From assembly GCF_021389955.1 (NCBI RefSeq), contig NZ_CP089980.1, forward strand, positions 1,425,501 to 1,489,500: a DNA stretch of 64,000 nucleotides. Reading direction: 5' to 3'. This DNA comes from Fulvivirga maritima (GTDB taxonomy: Bacteria; Bacteroidota; Bacteroidia; Cytophagales; Cyclobacteriaceae). Shown here piece after piece: positions 44,542 through 52,796 of the stretch (its first letter is position 1; each line of letters begins with the position of its first letter). A program made the position numbers and the translations under genes. Under the pieces are notes generated by a model that was not told the DNA's origin, did not search any database, and was given only the letters and a program-made list of their open reading frames with translations.

Positions 44542-46968
44542 TTAAAATTTATACTTAGCAGAAAAAAGCACATTTATACCGGGGTCATCAGCATAATAGC
44601 GCATGCTATTGGTATAATCTCTATAGCTAGTATTAAACAGATTCTTACCTCTAAGACCAAGGATTAACTTACCCATAGTTACATTCACTTGAGCATCTAA
44701 CAAAAAGTAGCCATCAGGTGCTGCCGCAAAATCAAATCGATCATTACTATTTTCTATAACTGGTGTCCCAGCCTCTTCGCCCTCAATAATCTCAGTAGGA
44801 CTTATCACTTTCGGAGCATTGTATTGCTTAAAGATATAATTCCCTTCAATACTTGCATTTACATTATCAAACCCAAGAATAGATTTTTCAAAATTCAATT
44901 TATACCCCACCTTATTTAAAGGAATGCCTACAAAATAGGCATCGCTGCTAACATCTCTTACATACAAATAAGCCCCTCTTACCTGGGAAGAAAATGTTTT
45001 ATTATGATGATGGATATAACTGGCGTCTAGCCCATAAAACAGGGCATTAGTCTGATCATAAACAAAATAGGGGAAAGGCCCTCTTACAGTAGAAATTATA
45101 CCTCCAGGACGTGTATAAATATAATTGCCTATGTAATTAACATAAGGCGTTATTTCTAAATCATGCCTTGAAGTTTTATAATTATAAGTAGCCAGCCACT
45201 TAATAGAGGTTTCGTTATCAATAGGTTTGCTATCCTGATCGGCCACATCGTCGCGAGTACCCACTGCACCTGCACTTTTAATCTCCCAACGCCAAAAACC
45301 ATATTCAACCTCATTTTCATGCTTACCAAAACTATACAGTTCCGCTACGTTTGAAGGTCTCCAGGCTGATCCTATACTAGTTCTAAAATGTCCGTATTGC
45401 CCTAACTCCTTGCTTATACCAATAAGGCCTGTAACACTATTATAAGTCAGGTCTTGTCTGTAAATGCTATTATCATTTCCTCGACCACGCACATTGGCCT
45501 GTTGATAATCATACCTAACACCTACCTCAAGGGTAAAGTGATCCAGCGGCTTGGATTCCGTGATGTATAAACCAAATCTACTGTTATTGTAATTTGGCAC
45601 AAACTGTACAGTATTAGTACCTGGCACATTGTTATTATCCTGATACAGCCACTGACCTCCAATACTTCCATCCCATCCATTAATTTCTGGGTGTAACCAC
45701 TCCACGTCTAAAGTATGTGTAAATAGCTCCAAATCTATTGACGGCAATTCATTATTATTCGATCTCCTGACATCAAACTCTTTCCTTCTATTAGCTTGAA
45801 AACCGTATTCAAACTTTAGCATACTGTTAGAAAAATTGTACTCTCCCTTGGCAGTAACCACATCATGCTGAACCTCCTGTCTGGGGTTATTGATATCATA
45901 GCTAAAATCATCATTAGTATAAGCGGGCTCATCACTTTCCATTGCCAAGGCCAAATCAGCCAGATTACCCACTACGGAGCCGCGCAGCACACCCAACTCT
46001 TGTTCTACATGACTATAGCTTAACTCCAAATCTAGTTTTTTATGATGGTATCGGGTTCCTGCCATATAGCTAAGGTTACGAGCCCCCGTGTTAGTGAGGT
46101 AATAATCAGGAGCCTTCATATCTCCCTGCTGCCTGCCCGATATCTGAGCCATCCAAGCCCATTTTTTGTAGCCTTCTTGTAATAAAAGATTTCCGCTTAA
46201 TGATCTCCCATTACTTCCTGCCTCCACACCTGCTTCGCCGTGTAAATGACCAGTGAGTAACTCCATTTTAGGAGGATCTAAGATCACAACACCACCCATG
46301 GCATCAGGGCCATATTTAACCGCTGAAGCTCCCTTTACCACAGTAACATTTTCTGACTGGCTTACATCTATTTCAGGAGCATGATCACTACCCCAGGTTT
46401 GGGCTTCATGACGAATACCATTATTGATTATAAGTATACGGTTTCCGTATAATCCATGAATAACAGGCTTCACTATATTAGCACCCGCCTTCATAGTAGA
46501 AACCCCTGTAATATTGGTGAGCACATCACCAAGGCTTTCATTCTTTACCAAATCTAATTCCTTCTTAGAAAGCTTGCTCTCTGCTGCGGTAGTCAGCCCA
46601 GACTGCTGTTTATCTCCTTCTACCACCACACTCTCAAGAATCATATCATCTTCGGCAAGCTGCACATTCATGTGTTTATGAAACAGGTCATGATGGTGGA
46701 CTACACTTTTATACCCTACGTATGAAACCAAAATATCGAATTCTTGAGCACATAACTTTTCTAGTACAAAATGGCCATTCTCGTCAGTAAGCGTACCCTT
46801 CTCTGTACCTTCTACCTGCACAGAGGCATAAGCCAATGGCTCGCCAGTTTGAGCATCGGTAATTACACCATCAAAAGAGCAACTACAATCTGCCGCACAA
46901 TCTTTATTTTGACCATATACAGTACACAACAGCAAAGAGAAAATTAATATTAAGCCTAACTTTTTCAT
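44542..46968 (-). CDS. ZnuD-like TonB-dependent receptor
   Basis: An outer-membrane transporter of 808 residues from the ATG at 46968, which opens a clean signal peptide (KKLGLILIFSLLLCTVYGQ); the frame is open a further 159 bases upstream. After a Cys-rich patch (KDCAADCSC) comes a CarboxypepD_reg-like domain with a His-rich loop (YKSVVHHHDLFHKH). The plug (VIHGLYGNRILIINNGIRHE, then YGPDAMGGVVILDPP) and a barrel ending VLFSAKYKF follow. Plug features and the partner lipoprotein fit ZnuD-like receptors (zinc uptake under limitation). The metal is inferred, not shown. A palindrome lies at the predicted transcription start. Confidence 0.85.
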   Translation of the reverse strand: MKKLGLILIFSLLLCTVYGQNKDCAADCSCSFDGVITDAQTGEPLAYASVQVEGTEKGTLTDENGHFVLEKLCAQEFDILVSYVGYKSVVHHHDLFHKHMNVQLAEDDMILESVVVEGDKQQSGLTTAAESKLSKKELDLVKNESLGDVLTNITGVSTMKAGANIVKPVIHGLYGNRILIINNGIRHEAQTWGSDHAPEIDVSQSENVTVVKGASAVKYGPDAMGGVVILDPPKMELLTGHLHGEAGVEAGSNGRSLSGNLLLQEGYKKWAWMAQISGRQQGDMKAPDYYLTNTGARNLSYMAGTRYHHKKLDLELSYSHVEQELGVLRGSVVGNLADLALAMESDEPAYTNDDFSYDINNPRQEVQHDVVTAKGEYNFSNSMLKFEYGFQANRRKEFDVRRSNNNELPSIDLELFTHTLDVEWLHPEINGWDGSIGGQWLYQDNNNVPGTNTVQFVPNYNNSRFGLYITESKPLDHFTLEVGVRYDYQQANVRGRGNDNSIYRQDLTYNSVTGLIGISKELGQYGHFRTSIGSAWRPSNVAELYSFGKHENEVEYGFWRWEIKSAGAVGTRDDVADQDSKPIDNETSIKWLATYNYKTSRHDLEITPYVNYIGNYIYTRPGGIISTVRGPFPYFVYDQTNALFYGLDASYIHHHNKTFSSQVRGAYLYVRDVSSDAYFVGIPLNKVGYKLNFEKSILGFDNVNASIEGNYIFKQYNAPKVISPTEIIEGEEAGTPVIENSNDRFDFAAAPDGYFLLDAQVNVTMGKLILGLRGKNLFNTSYRDYTNSMRYYADDPGINVLFSAKYKF

Positions 46969-46982
46969 ATCATTAATATAAT

Positions 46983-46997
46983 TGCAACAAAGTTGCA
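46983..46997. promoter_or_regulatory. Operator candidate, copy A
   Basis: TGCAACAAAGTTGCA: perfect 6-bp arms around AAA. It lies 15-29 bases before the receptor ATG and immediately after the predicted -7 box, i.e. at about +1 to +15 of the transcript, a classical repressor position. It matches copy B in 13 of 15 bases. A Zur/Fur-type metal repressor is the natural candidate. Confidence 0.55.
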
Positions 46998-47001
46998 CAA
47001 T

Positions 47002-47009
47002 CAAATTTA
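47002..47009 (-). promoter_or_regulatory. Predicted -7 box of the ZnuD-like receptor gene
   Basis: TAAATTTG on the minus strand, a full match to TAnnTTTG, 33 bases before the ATG at 46968. No good -33 TTTG. Confidence 0.45.
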
Positions 47010-47103
47010 GAGAGCGCCGTGTTTTAAAAATTATTTTATTATTAGCAACAAAAAGCCTCACAATGCTATTAGTATTGCACGTTAAAATTTCAAATTCCAG
47101 GTT

Positions 47104-47910
47104 ATGACTAGAAAAAAGCCTCTCCACATTTACGTGGTAATCATTCTCATTTCAATGCTATTCAGCAATTGTGCCCCTAAACTTTCTACTGCAGAAAAGC
47201 AACTTTCTGAGCACCTTACTAATAGTGTATTGTGGTACCAGCAGTCTGCCGAGATGACGGCTTGCTACCTACAAGCCTACCAATATGCTGAATATCTATT
47301 AAGCAAGAAACTAGATACTATGGAGTTTCAAAAGCCACCAGCAGTGGTGCTAGATATTGATGAAACTGTACTAGATAACAGCCCTTATGAAGCTAAGCTG
47401 ATAGAAGAGGGCAAAACCTATAATTCTGAAACGTGGAAAAACTGGACTGATGAAGTAAGGGCAGAAGTACTACCCGGAGCTAAGGATTTTCTGGTTTATG
47501 CTCAAGAACATGGAGTGGAAGTATTCTATATCTCTAACCGCAAACAGACGGAGCTGGAAAGCACCATTCAGAACCTAACTATGCTGGACTTGCCCAATGC
47601 AGATCAAAACCATATACTGTTAAAATCAAGTACCCGCGATAAAACGGAGAGAAGACAGAAAGTGGCTAGTGATTACCATATCATACTTTTTATAGGCGAT
47701 AACCTCACAGATTATTCACAGCTCTATGCTGACCGCGGTAATGATATGGGCAAAAACATCTTGTTGAAAAACAAAGAAGAGTTATTACATAATTTTATCA
47801 TTTTGCCAAACCCCATGTACGGTGAATGGGAAGGAAGTATTTATGGCAATAATTATGGAATCTCCAGTGAAGAAAAAATTATCAGAAGAAAAAAGGCTTT
47901 GAAAAAATAG
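47104..47910 (+). CDS. Class C acid phosphatase / 5'-nucleotidase, lipoprotein e(P4) family
   Basis: A lipid-anchored phosphatase releasing phosphate from nucleotides, used elsewhere to take up NAD precursors. It is 268 residues with a signal peptide and lipobox LFSNC (Cys23). HAD-superfamily IIIB catalytic aspartates: Asp84 and Asp86 in VVLDIDETVLDN, and IGDNLTDY near 200. SNRKQTELESTIQNL is the second HAD motif region. It is divergent from the ZnuD-like receptor with 135 bases between the starts, so the palindrome there might affect both. Convergent with the next small gene. Confidence 0.92.
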   Translation: MTRKKPLHIYVVIILISMLFSNCAPKLSTAEKQLSEHLTNSVLWYQQSAEMTACYLQAYQYAEYLLSKKLDTMEFQKPPAVVLDIDETVLDNSPYEAKLIEEGKTYNSETWKNWTDEVRAEVLPGAKDFLVYAQEHGVEVFYISNRKQTELESTIQNLTMLDLPNADQNHILLKSSTRDKTERRQKVASDYHIILFIGDNLTDYSQLYADRGNDMGKNILLKNKEELLHNFIILPNPMYGEWEGSIYGNNYGISSEEKIIRRKKALKK

Positions 47911-47917
47911 GTCGAGC

Positions 47918-48361
47918 CTATTCATCCACCATTTCTGAGAATTTAAATTTCTGGATAATGTAATGTAAGAAATTAAAAGAAATTACAGAATTAGGATCTT
48001 CATTTGTATCATCTGATACAGATGTTTCCTTTTTTTGATGGCTTTCCTGGCCACCATCTAAACGATTAGAAGAAACTTTACTCTTGCCAGATTCCTTCTT
48101 CTGAGATTCTATCTCCTGATTTTTCTTGTTATTTTCTTTGTCGCCTTCAGTATAAGAAGTACTCGCTTTGTGGTGTGTAGAATATGACCTGCCTTCTCCT
48201 GAAGTATATGATCTGTCATTACCAGCATTTATCAGATCACTTTGAGAAGAACCCGATCCTCCATCCTCGAACATAAACGTACTTTCCTGTGCATGAGCAG
48301 TAGTTGCAAAGGCACAAATTGCTGAAAGCATTAATAAGTTTTTGAACGACTTTAGTTTCAT
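47918..48361 (-). CDS. Unknown secreted low-complexity protein
   Basis: 147 residues from the ATG at 48361, which opens a signal peptide (KLKSFKNLLMLSAICAFATTAHAQ); the frame is open 33 bases further up. After the cleavage site comes a Gly/Ser stretch (FEDGGSGSSQSD), then about 75 residues of Ser/Lys/Glu/Asn-rich, probably disordered sequence, and a more ordered C-terminus with SVISFNFLHYIIQKFKFSEM, possibly an amphipathic helix. No family recognised. It lies between the e(P4) phosphatase (7-base gap, convergent) and csaA (divergent). Confidence 0.65.
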   Translation of the reverse strand: MKLKSFKNLLMLSAICAFATTAHAQESTFMFEDGGSGSSQSDLINAGNDRSYTSGEGRSYSTHHKASTSYTEGDKENNKKNQEIESQKKESGKSKVSSNRLDGGQESHQKKETSVSDDTNEDPNSVISFNFLHYIIQKFKFSEMVDE

Positions 48362-48464
48362 AAGAAGCATAAAAGTGATGTCAAATATACGCATAATATT
48401 TGAAAATGTTGCATATCCTAGACGATTCGGCTAATATTATACCGTATTTCAAACAAAACACAAT

Positions 48465-48803
48465 ATGAATCTAATTAGTTGGGGCGATTTCGAAAAGGTT
48501 CAAATTTGCGTAGGAACGGTGATTAAAGCAGAGCAGTTCCCCGAGGCCAGGAAGCCCGCCTATAAGCTATGGGTTAATTTAGGAGAAGAAATTGGTATAA
48601 AAAAGTCAAGTGCCCAAATCACATATCACTATGATCCTGAAACCCTCATTAACAAACAAGTGATTTGTGTAGTCAACTTTCCTGAAAAACAAATAGGCCC
48701 CTTACTTTCTCAGGTGCTAGTTACGGGTTTTCATGATGCTGATGGCAATGTAATTTTAGCCACGCCAGACAAGCCTGTACCTAATGGTACTCGTCTTTTA
48801 TAA
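48465..48803 (+). CDS. csaA: CsaA-like tRNA-binding protein
   Basis: 112 residues forming a single tRNA-binding OB fold of the CsaA type, a dimeric protein with proposed secretion-chaperone activity in Bacillus. Family segments: [20 protein letters not shown] at the start, [41 protein letters not shown] and PNGTRLL at the end. Standard length. Whether it binds tRNA or unfolded proteins here is unknown. It stands between a divergent unknown gene and murF-alr (114-base gap). Confidence 0.92.
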   Translation: MNLISWGDFEKVQICVGTVIKAEQFPEARKPAYKLWVNLGEEIGIKKSSAQITYHYDPETLINKQVICVVNFPEKQIGPLLSQVLVTGFHDADGNVILATPDKPVPNGTRLL

Positions 48804-48917
48804 CTTACGTACCTTTTACCATAGGTTCTGCTGAATTTTCTCATTCAAAAATAGCTATGTTTTATATGTTAAAGCATCATGATTCTATAGCTTTAGAAAA
48901 AATTTGGAGAACATCAT

Positions 48918-51353
48918 ATGATTACGTTCCAGCAACTACCCGCTATCACCAGGGGAGTTATATTATCTGAAAGTGGGCCCGCAGAAATAAAATATTTATT
49001 AACAGATAGCCGAAAGTCTTTCTATGCCAGAGGCGCCTTGTTTTTTGCCATTTCAGGAAAAAGACATGATGGCCACAGCTATATCTCAAATTTATATCAA
49101 GAGGGCGTTCGGCAGTTTGTAGTAGAAAAAGACCTGGACGTATCAGCATACCCTGAAAGTAATTTTCTGAAAGTAGATAATGTAATTACTGCACTTCAGT
49201 CAATAGCACAGCATCATCGTGAGAATTATAAGCTACTATCTGTCGGCATAACCGGTAGCAACGGTAAAACCATTATCAAAGAGTGGCTTCACCAGATGTT
49301 GGCTTCTTATAAAAAAGTAGTAAAAAGCCCGCATAGCTATAACTCACAAATAGGCGTGCCACTTTCTGTATGGCAAATCAATGACCTCCACGAAGTGGGC
49401 ATATTTGAAGCCGGCATAAGCACCACCGGTGAAATGCAAAAGCTGGCAAGCATTATACAGCCAGAAATTGGCATTTTTACTAACATTGGTTCAGCTCATG
49501 CTCAGGGATTTGCCTCTATAGAAGAAAAAGTAAAAGAAAAGGCCTCTCTTTTTGATAATGCTCGTCAAGTTATTTATTGTAAAGATCATAAGCTGATAGA
49601 CCAGGCCTTGCAGCATAAAGGGTTTACCTGGGGACATTCGGCCGAGGCAGATATACACATCATTAGCCAAGAAAGCAAACAGGGTCAAACCTCTATGCAA
49701 ATAGCCTATAAAGGCCATAATCATGTGCTTAATTTTCCATTTGCCTCTGAAGCAGCATTGCAAAACAGCATGCATTGCGTGGCTTTTCTCACTTTAATGG
49801 GTTTTGAATTCAACATCATACAAAAAGGACTGGATAAGCTGCAGACCATCCCTATGCGGCTGGAGATGAAAAAAGCGCTGAATGGCTCTTCTTTAATAGA
49901 TGATACCTATAATAATGACCTGGCTGGCCTACGCATAGCGGTAGAGTTTCTGTCTCACCAGACACAACACCCGAAAAGAACGGTGATATTATCAGACATA
50001 CAGCAAAGTGATTTAAATGAAGAAGAGCTTTATCAGCAAATCAATACCATATTTAAAGCTGCTGACATAAAACGATTTATAGGAATAGGCCCCGTTATTA
50101 CAAAAAACAAAGGCTGCTTTGATATTCCCTCCTCCTTTTATGAAAATACAGCTGATTTTTTAAATGACTTTGACCTGAGTCAACTACAAAATGAACTGAT
50201 TCTGGTAAAAGGAGCACGTAGTTTTACTTTTGAAAAAGTGGTGCGAGCACTTGAAGAAAGGCTTCATGGCACCCAACTACAAATTAACCTGGACGCGCTC
50301 ACTCATAATCTTAACTTCTATAAATCTCGCTTAAAACCAGAGACACGGCTCATGGTAATGGTAAAAGCCTTTGCCTATGGCAGTGGCAGCTTAGAGATAG
50401 CCAACCTCATGCAGTTCCATAGGGTTGATTATCTGGGAGTGGCCTATGCTGATGAAGGCATGTTTTTAAGAACCAATGGCATTTATCTACCCATAATGGT
50501 GATGAACCCTAGCGAAGACAGCTTTGAAACCATCATCAGGTATGATCTGGAACCTGAAATCTATAATTTAAATATCCTCAATAATTTTATTAGTTACTTA
50601 GATGGCCGTCCGGCAAAAATTCATTTAAAGCTGGACACCGGCATGCATAGGCTCGGCTTTGAAAAACCTGATCTGGAAGAATTATTAAGTCTGCTGAAGG
50701 CTAATCCTAACCTGGTAGTAAAAAGTATTTTCAGTCACCTGGCCGGAGCTGATGAAGCAGAACATAAGGATTTCTCCTATCAGCAGGCGAAAAAAGTAAA
50801 AGACTGGTCTGATATTATTAAAAAGGGCCTTGGTTATGCTCCCATTGTTCATTTATTAAATTCACCGGGTATTATTCGTTTTCCTGATTTACAGTTTGAC
50901 ATGGTGCGCTTAGGAATAGGACTTTATGGCCTGGACACCAACAACCTGGAGCAGCAGCACCTATTGCCAATCAGCCGATTAAAAACCATGATTTCTCAAA
51001 TAAAAAAAGTTAATCCGGGAGAGACGGTAGGCTATAGCCGAAAAGGAAAGGTGAATCATGAAATGAAAATAGCCACTATAGCTATAGGCTATGCAGACGG
51101 CTTTAACCGGGGTTTTGGCAATGGCAATGGAGAAGTATGGATCAATGGCAAAAAAGCACCTGTAATAGGCAATGTTTGTATGGACATGACTATGATTGAT
51201 GTCACCAATATTGATGCACAGGAAGGAGATGAAGTAGAGGTTTTTGGAGAACACGTAACCATTACAGAAATGGCTGATAAAATCAATACCATTCCTTATG
51301 AAATATTGACTAATGTGAGCCAAAGAGTAAAGCGAATCTATTATACTGAGTAA
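48918..51353 (+). CDS. Bifunctional MurF ligase / alanine racemase
   Basis: A fusion typical of Bacteroidota: an N-terminal UDP-MurNAc-tripeptide:D-Ala-D-Ala ligase half (about 1-450) and a C-terminal PLP alanine racemase half (about 455-811). In the first, the ATP loop is GITGSNGKTIIKEW near 110. In the second, PLP-binding Lys483 lies in VMVKAFAYGSG, the second catalytic residue Tyr706 in TVGYSRKG, and IAIGYADGFNRG follows. It supplies D-alanine and adds the dipeptide to the peptidoglycan precursor. In the MurF half the carbamylated-Lys region and central motifs look weaker than in stand-alone MurF, as is known for this fusion. 811 residues, usual length. Confidence 0.94.
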   Translation: MITFQQLPAITRGVILSESGPAEIKYLLTDSRKSFYARGALFFAISGKRHDGHSYISNLYQEGVRQFVVEKDLDVSAYPESNFLKVDNVITALQSIAQHHRENYKLLSVGITGSNGKTIIKEWLHQMLASYKKVVKSPHSYNSQIGVPLSVWQINDLHEVGIFEAGISTTGEMQKLASIIQPEIGIFTNIGSAHAQGFASIEEKVKEKASLFDNARQVIYCKDHKLIDQALQHKGFTWGHSAEADIHIISQESKQGQTSMQIAYKGHNHVLNFPFASEAALQNSMHCVAFLTLMGFEFNIIQKGLDKLQTIPMRLEMKKALNGSSLIDDTYNNDLAGLRIAVEFLSHQTQHPKRTVILSDIQQSDLNEEELYQQINTIFKAADIKRFIGIGPVITKNKGCFDIPSSFYENTADFLNDFDLSQLQNELILVKGARSFTFEKVVRALEERLHGTQLQINLDALTHNLNFYKSRLKPETRLMVMVKAFAYGSGSLEIANLMQFHRVDYLGVAYADEGMFLRTNGIYLPIMVMNPSEDSFETIIRYDLEPEIYNLNILNNFISYLDGRPAKIHLKLDTGMHRLGFEKPDLEELLSLLKANPNLVVKSIFSHLAGADEAEHKDFSYQQAKKVKDWSDIIKKGLGYAPIVHLLNSPGIIRFPDLQFDMVRLGIGLYGLDTNNLEQQHLLPISRLKTMISQIKKVNPGETVGYSRKGKVNHEMKIATIAIGYADGFNRGFGNGNGEVWINGKKAPVIGNVCMDMTMIDVTNIDAQEGDEVEVFGEHVTITEMADKINTIPYEILTNVSQRVKRIYYTE

Positions 51354-51356
51354 AAC

Positions 51357-51896
51357 ATGAAATGGATCTCTATTATACTGGTTTTGATAATCACCTCTTG
51401 CAATATTGACAGCGAAAAAGGGGTAGACCTCACTGATTTTGATTTTAAAACAGGTGATGATACTGAGATTTTCTTCAAAAATGTACGGCAGTCTTACTAT
51501 GATCTGGAAGAAAATAAAACGGCCAACTTAAATATTTTCCGATTTGAAGATCGCGTAAAAGAGTCGGCACACCCTGTGCTTAATTTGGCAATAGTATTTA
51601 ATTACTTACAAGATGAAGCCACTTTACTGATAGAACCACTGAATTTAACTTTAGAAGATAGTCTGGAAGTAATTACTTACCAAGATGAACAGCAAGGAGA
51701 CACGCTGACGTTAAGTTCTTTTAACAGAAGTGCCATGCTCACCTTTATTAACGACATATATCAGCACATGTTAAAGGGGAATAAGTTCAAAATAAAAACT
51801 GAGAGGGGTTACGAGGAGCTTCTTTCTACAAAACAAGAAAGGGAAGCCTTTAGACTAACCGTTTCCGATTACTATAGGCTTACCCGTATTTATTAA
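51357..51896 (+). CDS. Unknown lipoprotein
   Basis: 179 residues with a short signal peptide and lipobox IITSC (Cys15). The mature part is acidic at first (DLTDFDFKTGDD), then mixed alpha/beta with a segment HPVLNLAIVFNYLQDEATLLI and a C-terminal helix ending YYRLTRIY. No known domain recognised. It starts 3 bases after the murF-alr stop, so it is probably co-transcribed with it, suggesting but not showing a cell-envelope role. Confidence 0.75.
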   Translation: MKWISIILVLIITSCNIDSEKGVDLTDFDFKTGDDTEIFFKNVRQSYYDLEENKTANLNIFRFEDRVKESAHPVLNLAIVFNYLQDEATLLIEPLNLTLEDSLEVITYQDEQQGDTLTLSSFNRSAMLTFINDIYQHMLKGNKFKIKTERGYEELLSTKQEREAFRLTVSDYYRLTRIY

Positions 51897-51902
51897 TGAT
51901 GC

Positions 51903-52655
51903 TTATGTTTTATTAACCAAAACCGCTTTTTTCTTATCTGCCGCTCTTACTTGTTTATAAAATTCTACCAAGTCAGCATATACTTCAGGCGTATAAATAC
52001 CTTTATTTAAAGTAAACTTTCGGTAGTATATTAGTTCATTTTCAAATTTTTGCTCATAATCAGCCAACGCCACAAAACCTGTTTGCACTTTTTTATAGTC
52101 AAAGTACTCAGGCAAAGACACTACGTATTCGCTATACAGCACCGGGATAGAAGTCTGAAAATACCAGGTATTCAAACTGCCCCAACTACCATAATTTACA
52201 TCATAAGTATATTCGATAATTGAGCCTTCCTTGATATCAGGTAAGCTAAATCGCATCTGACTTACGTCATCATTAACATTTTCTATAAAAGCATCTCTTC
52301 TTGAAAATTTAGATTCTACAATCTTTCCATCAACCAGATTATAAGTGGCTGCTTTAAATTTTTCAACTCTGTCTTTTGCGCCAAAAGGAATTTTAATAGT
52401 TCCACGGTCAAATTCTGAGCTGTTAAAAATCTTGATCCTAACGTGATTTCTCATGCTAATTTCAAAATTGTGATCAAATGACGTAGCTCCATAATCAAAC
52501 ATTATCAGGGCTCCAGCTGACGAGTCAATTGGGTTTGTGGTCATTTGCAGGTTTTCAACACTAATGTCGCCAAACTTTTCAGGGCTTTTTTGAGAGAAAG
52601 CCAACTGTACAGAAAAAATGGCAGAGAGGAGTAGGAATATTCTAGCCAAACACAT
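51903..52655 (-). CDS. Shortened DUF3857 protein lacking its transglutaminase core
   Basis: 250 residues with a signal peptide (FLLLSAIFSVQLAFSQ). Residues about 50-215 match the N-terminal DUF3857 domain (HVRIKIFNSSEFDRGTIKIP, FSLPDIKEGSIIEYTYDV, YFQTSIPVLYSEYVVSLPEY). Full-length relatives are around 620-680 residues, with a transglutaminase-like domain and DUF3858 following. Here the frame runs directly into FENELIYYRKFTLNKGIYTP and YADLVEFYKQVRAADKKKAV, which resembles the extreme C-terminus of those proteins. The simplest reading is an in-frame internal loss of about 400 residues, keeping both ends. Whether it is functional is unknown. Confidence 0.75.
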   Translation of the reverse strand: MCLARIFLLLSAIFSVQLAFSQKSPEKFGDISVENLQMTTNPIDSSAGALIMFDYGATSFDHNFEISMRNHVRIKIFNSSEFDRGTIKIPFGAKDRVEKFKAATYNLVDGKIVESKFSRRDAFIENVNDDVSQMRFSLPDIKEGSIIEYTYDVNYGSWGSLNTWYFQTSIPVLYSEYVVSLPEYFDYKKVQTGFVALADYEQKFENELIYYRKFTLNKGIYTPEVYADLVEFYKQVRAADKKKAVLVNKT

Positions 52656-52785
52656 AAAAAATAAGACTTAATAAATATTTAGTTTTAATTGTTTCACAAT
52701 ATAATACCTTTTTTGACTAAAACACACCATTATTTATGAAATCAAGGTTAAGAATGATTTAATCTAAAGTCCGGATAACCTTTTT

Positions 52786-52793
52786 TATCTTTG
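52786..52793 (+). promoter_or_regulatory. Predicted -7 box of radA (leaderless?)
   Basis: TATCTTTG, a full match to TAnnTTTG, ending only 3 bases before the radA ATG at 52797. If used, transcription would begin at or within a few bases of the start codon. No clear -33 TTTG. Confidence 0.4.
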
Positions 52794-52796
52794 TGC

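Noticed and set aside
46969-47127. N-terminal extension of the ZnuD-like receptor from 47127
   Set aside because: The 53 extra codons have no signal-peptide character and cover the promoter and palindrome; the Met at 46968 opens a normal signal peptide.
48918-51353. murF-alr fusion as a sequencing artefact or novelty
   Set aside because: The same fusion is well established in Bacteroidota, and the frame is intact.
52791-52796. TTG as the radA start
   Set aside because: It lies in the predicted -7 box and is followed two codons later by an ATG that matches the usual RadA N-terminus.
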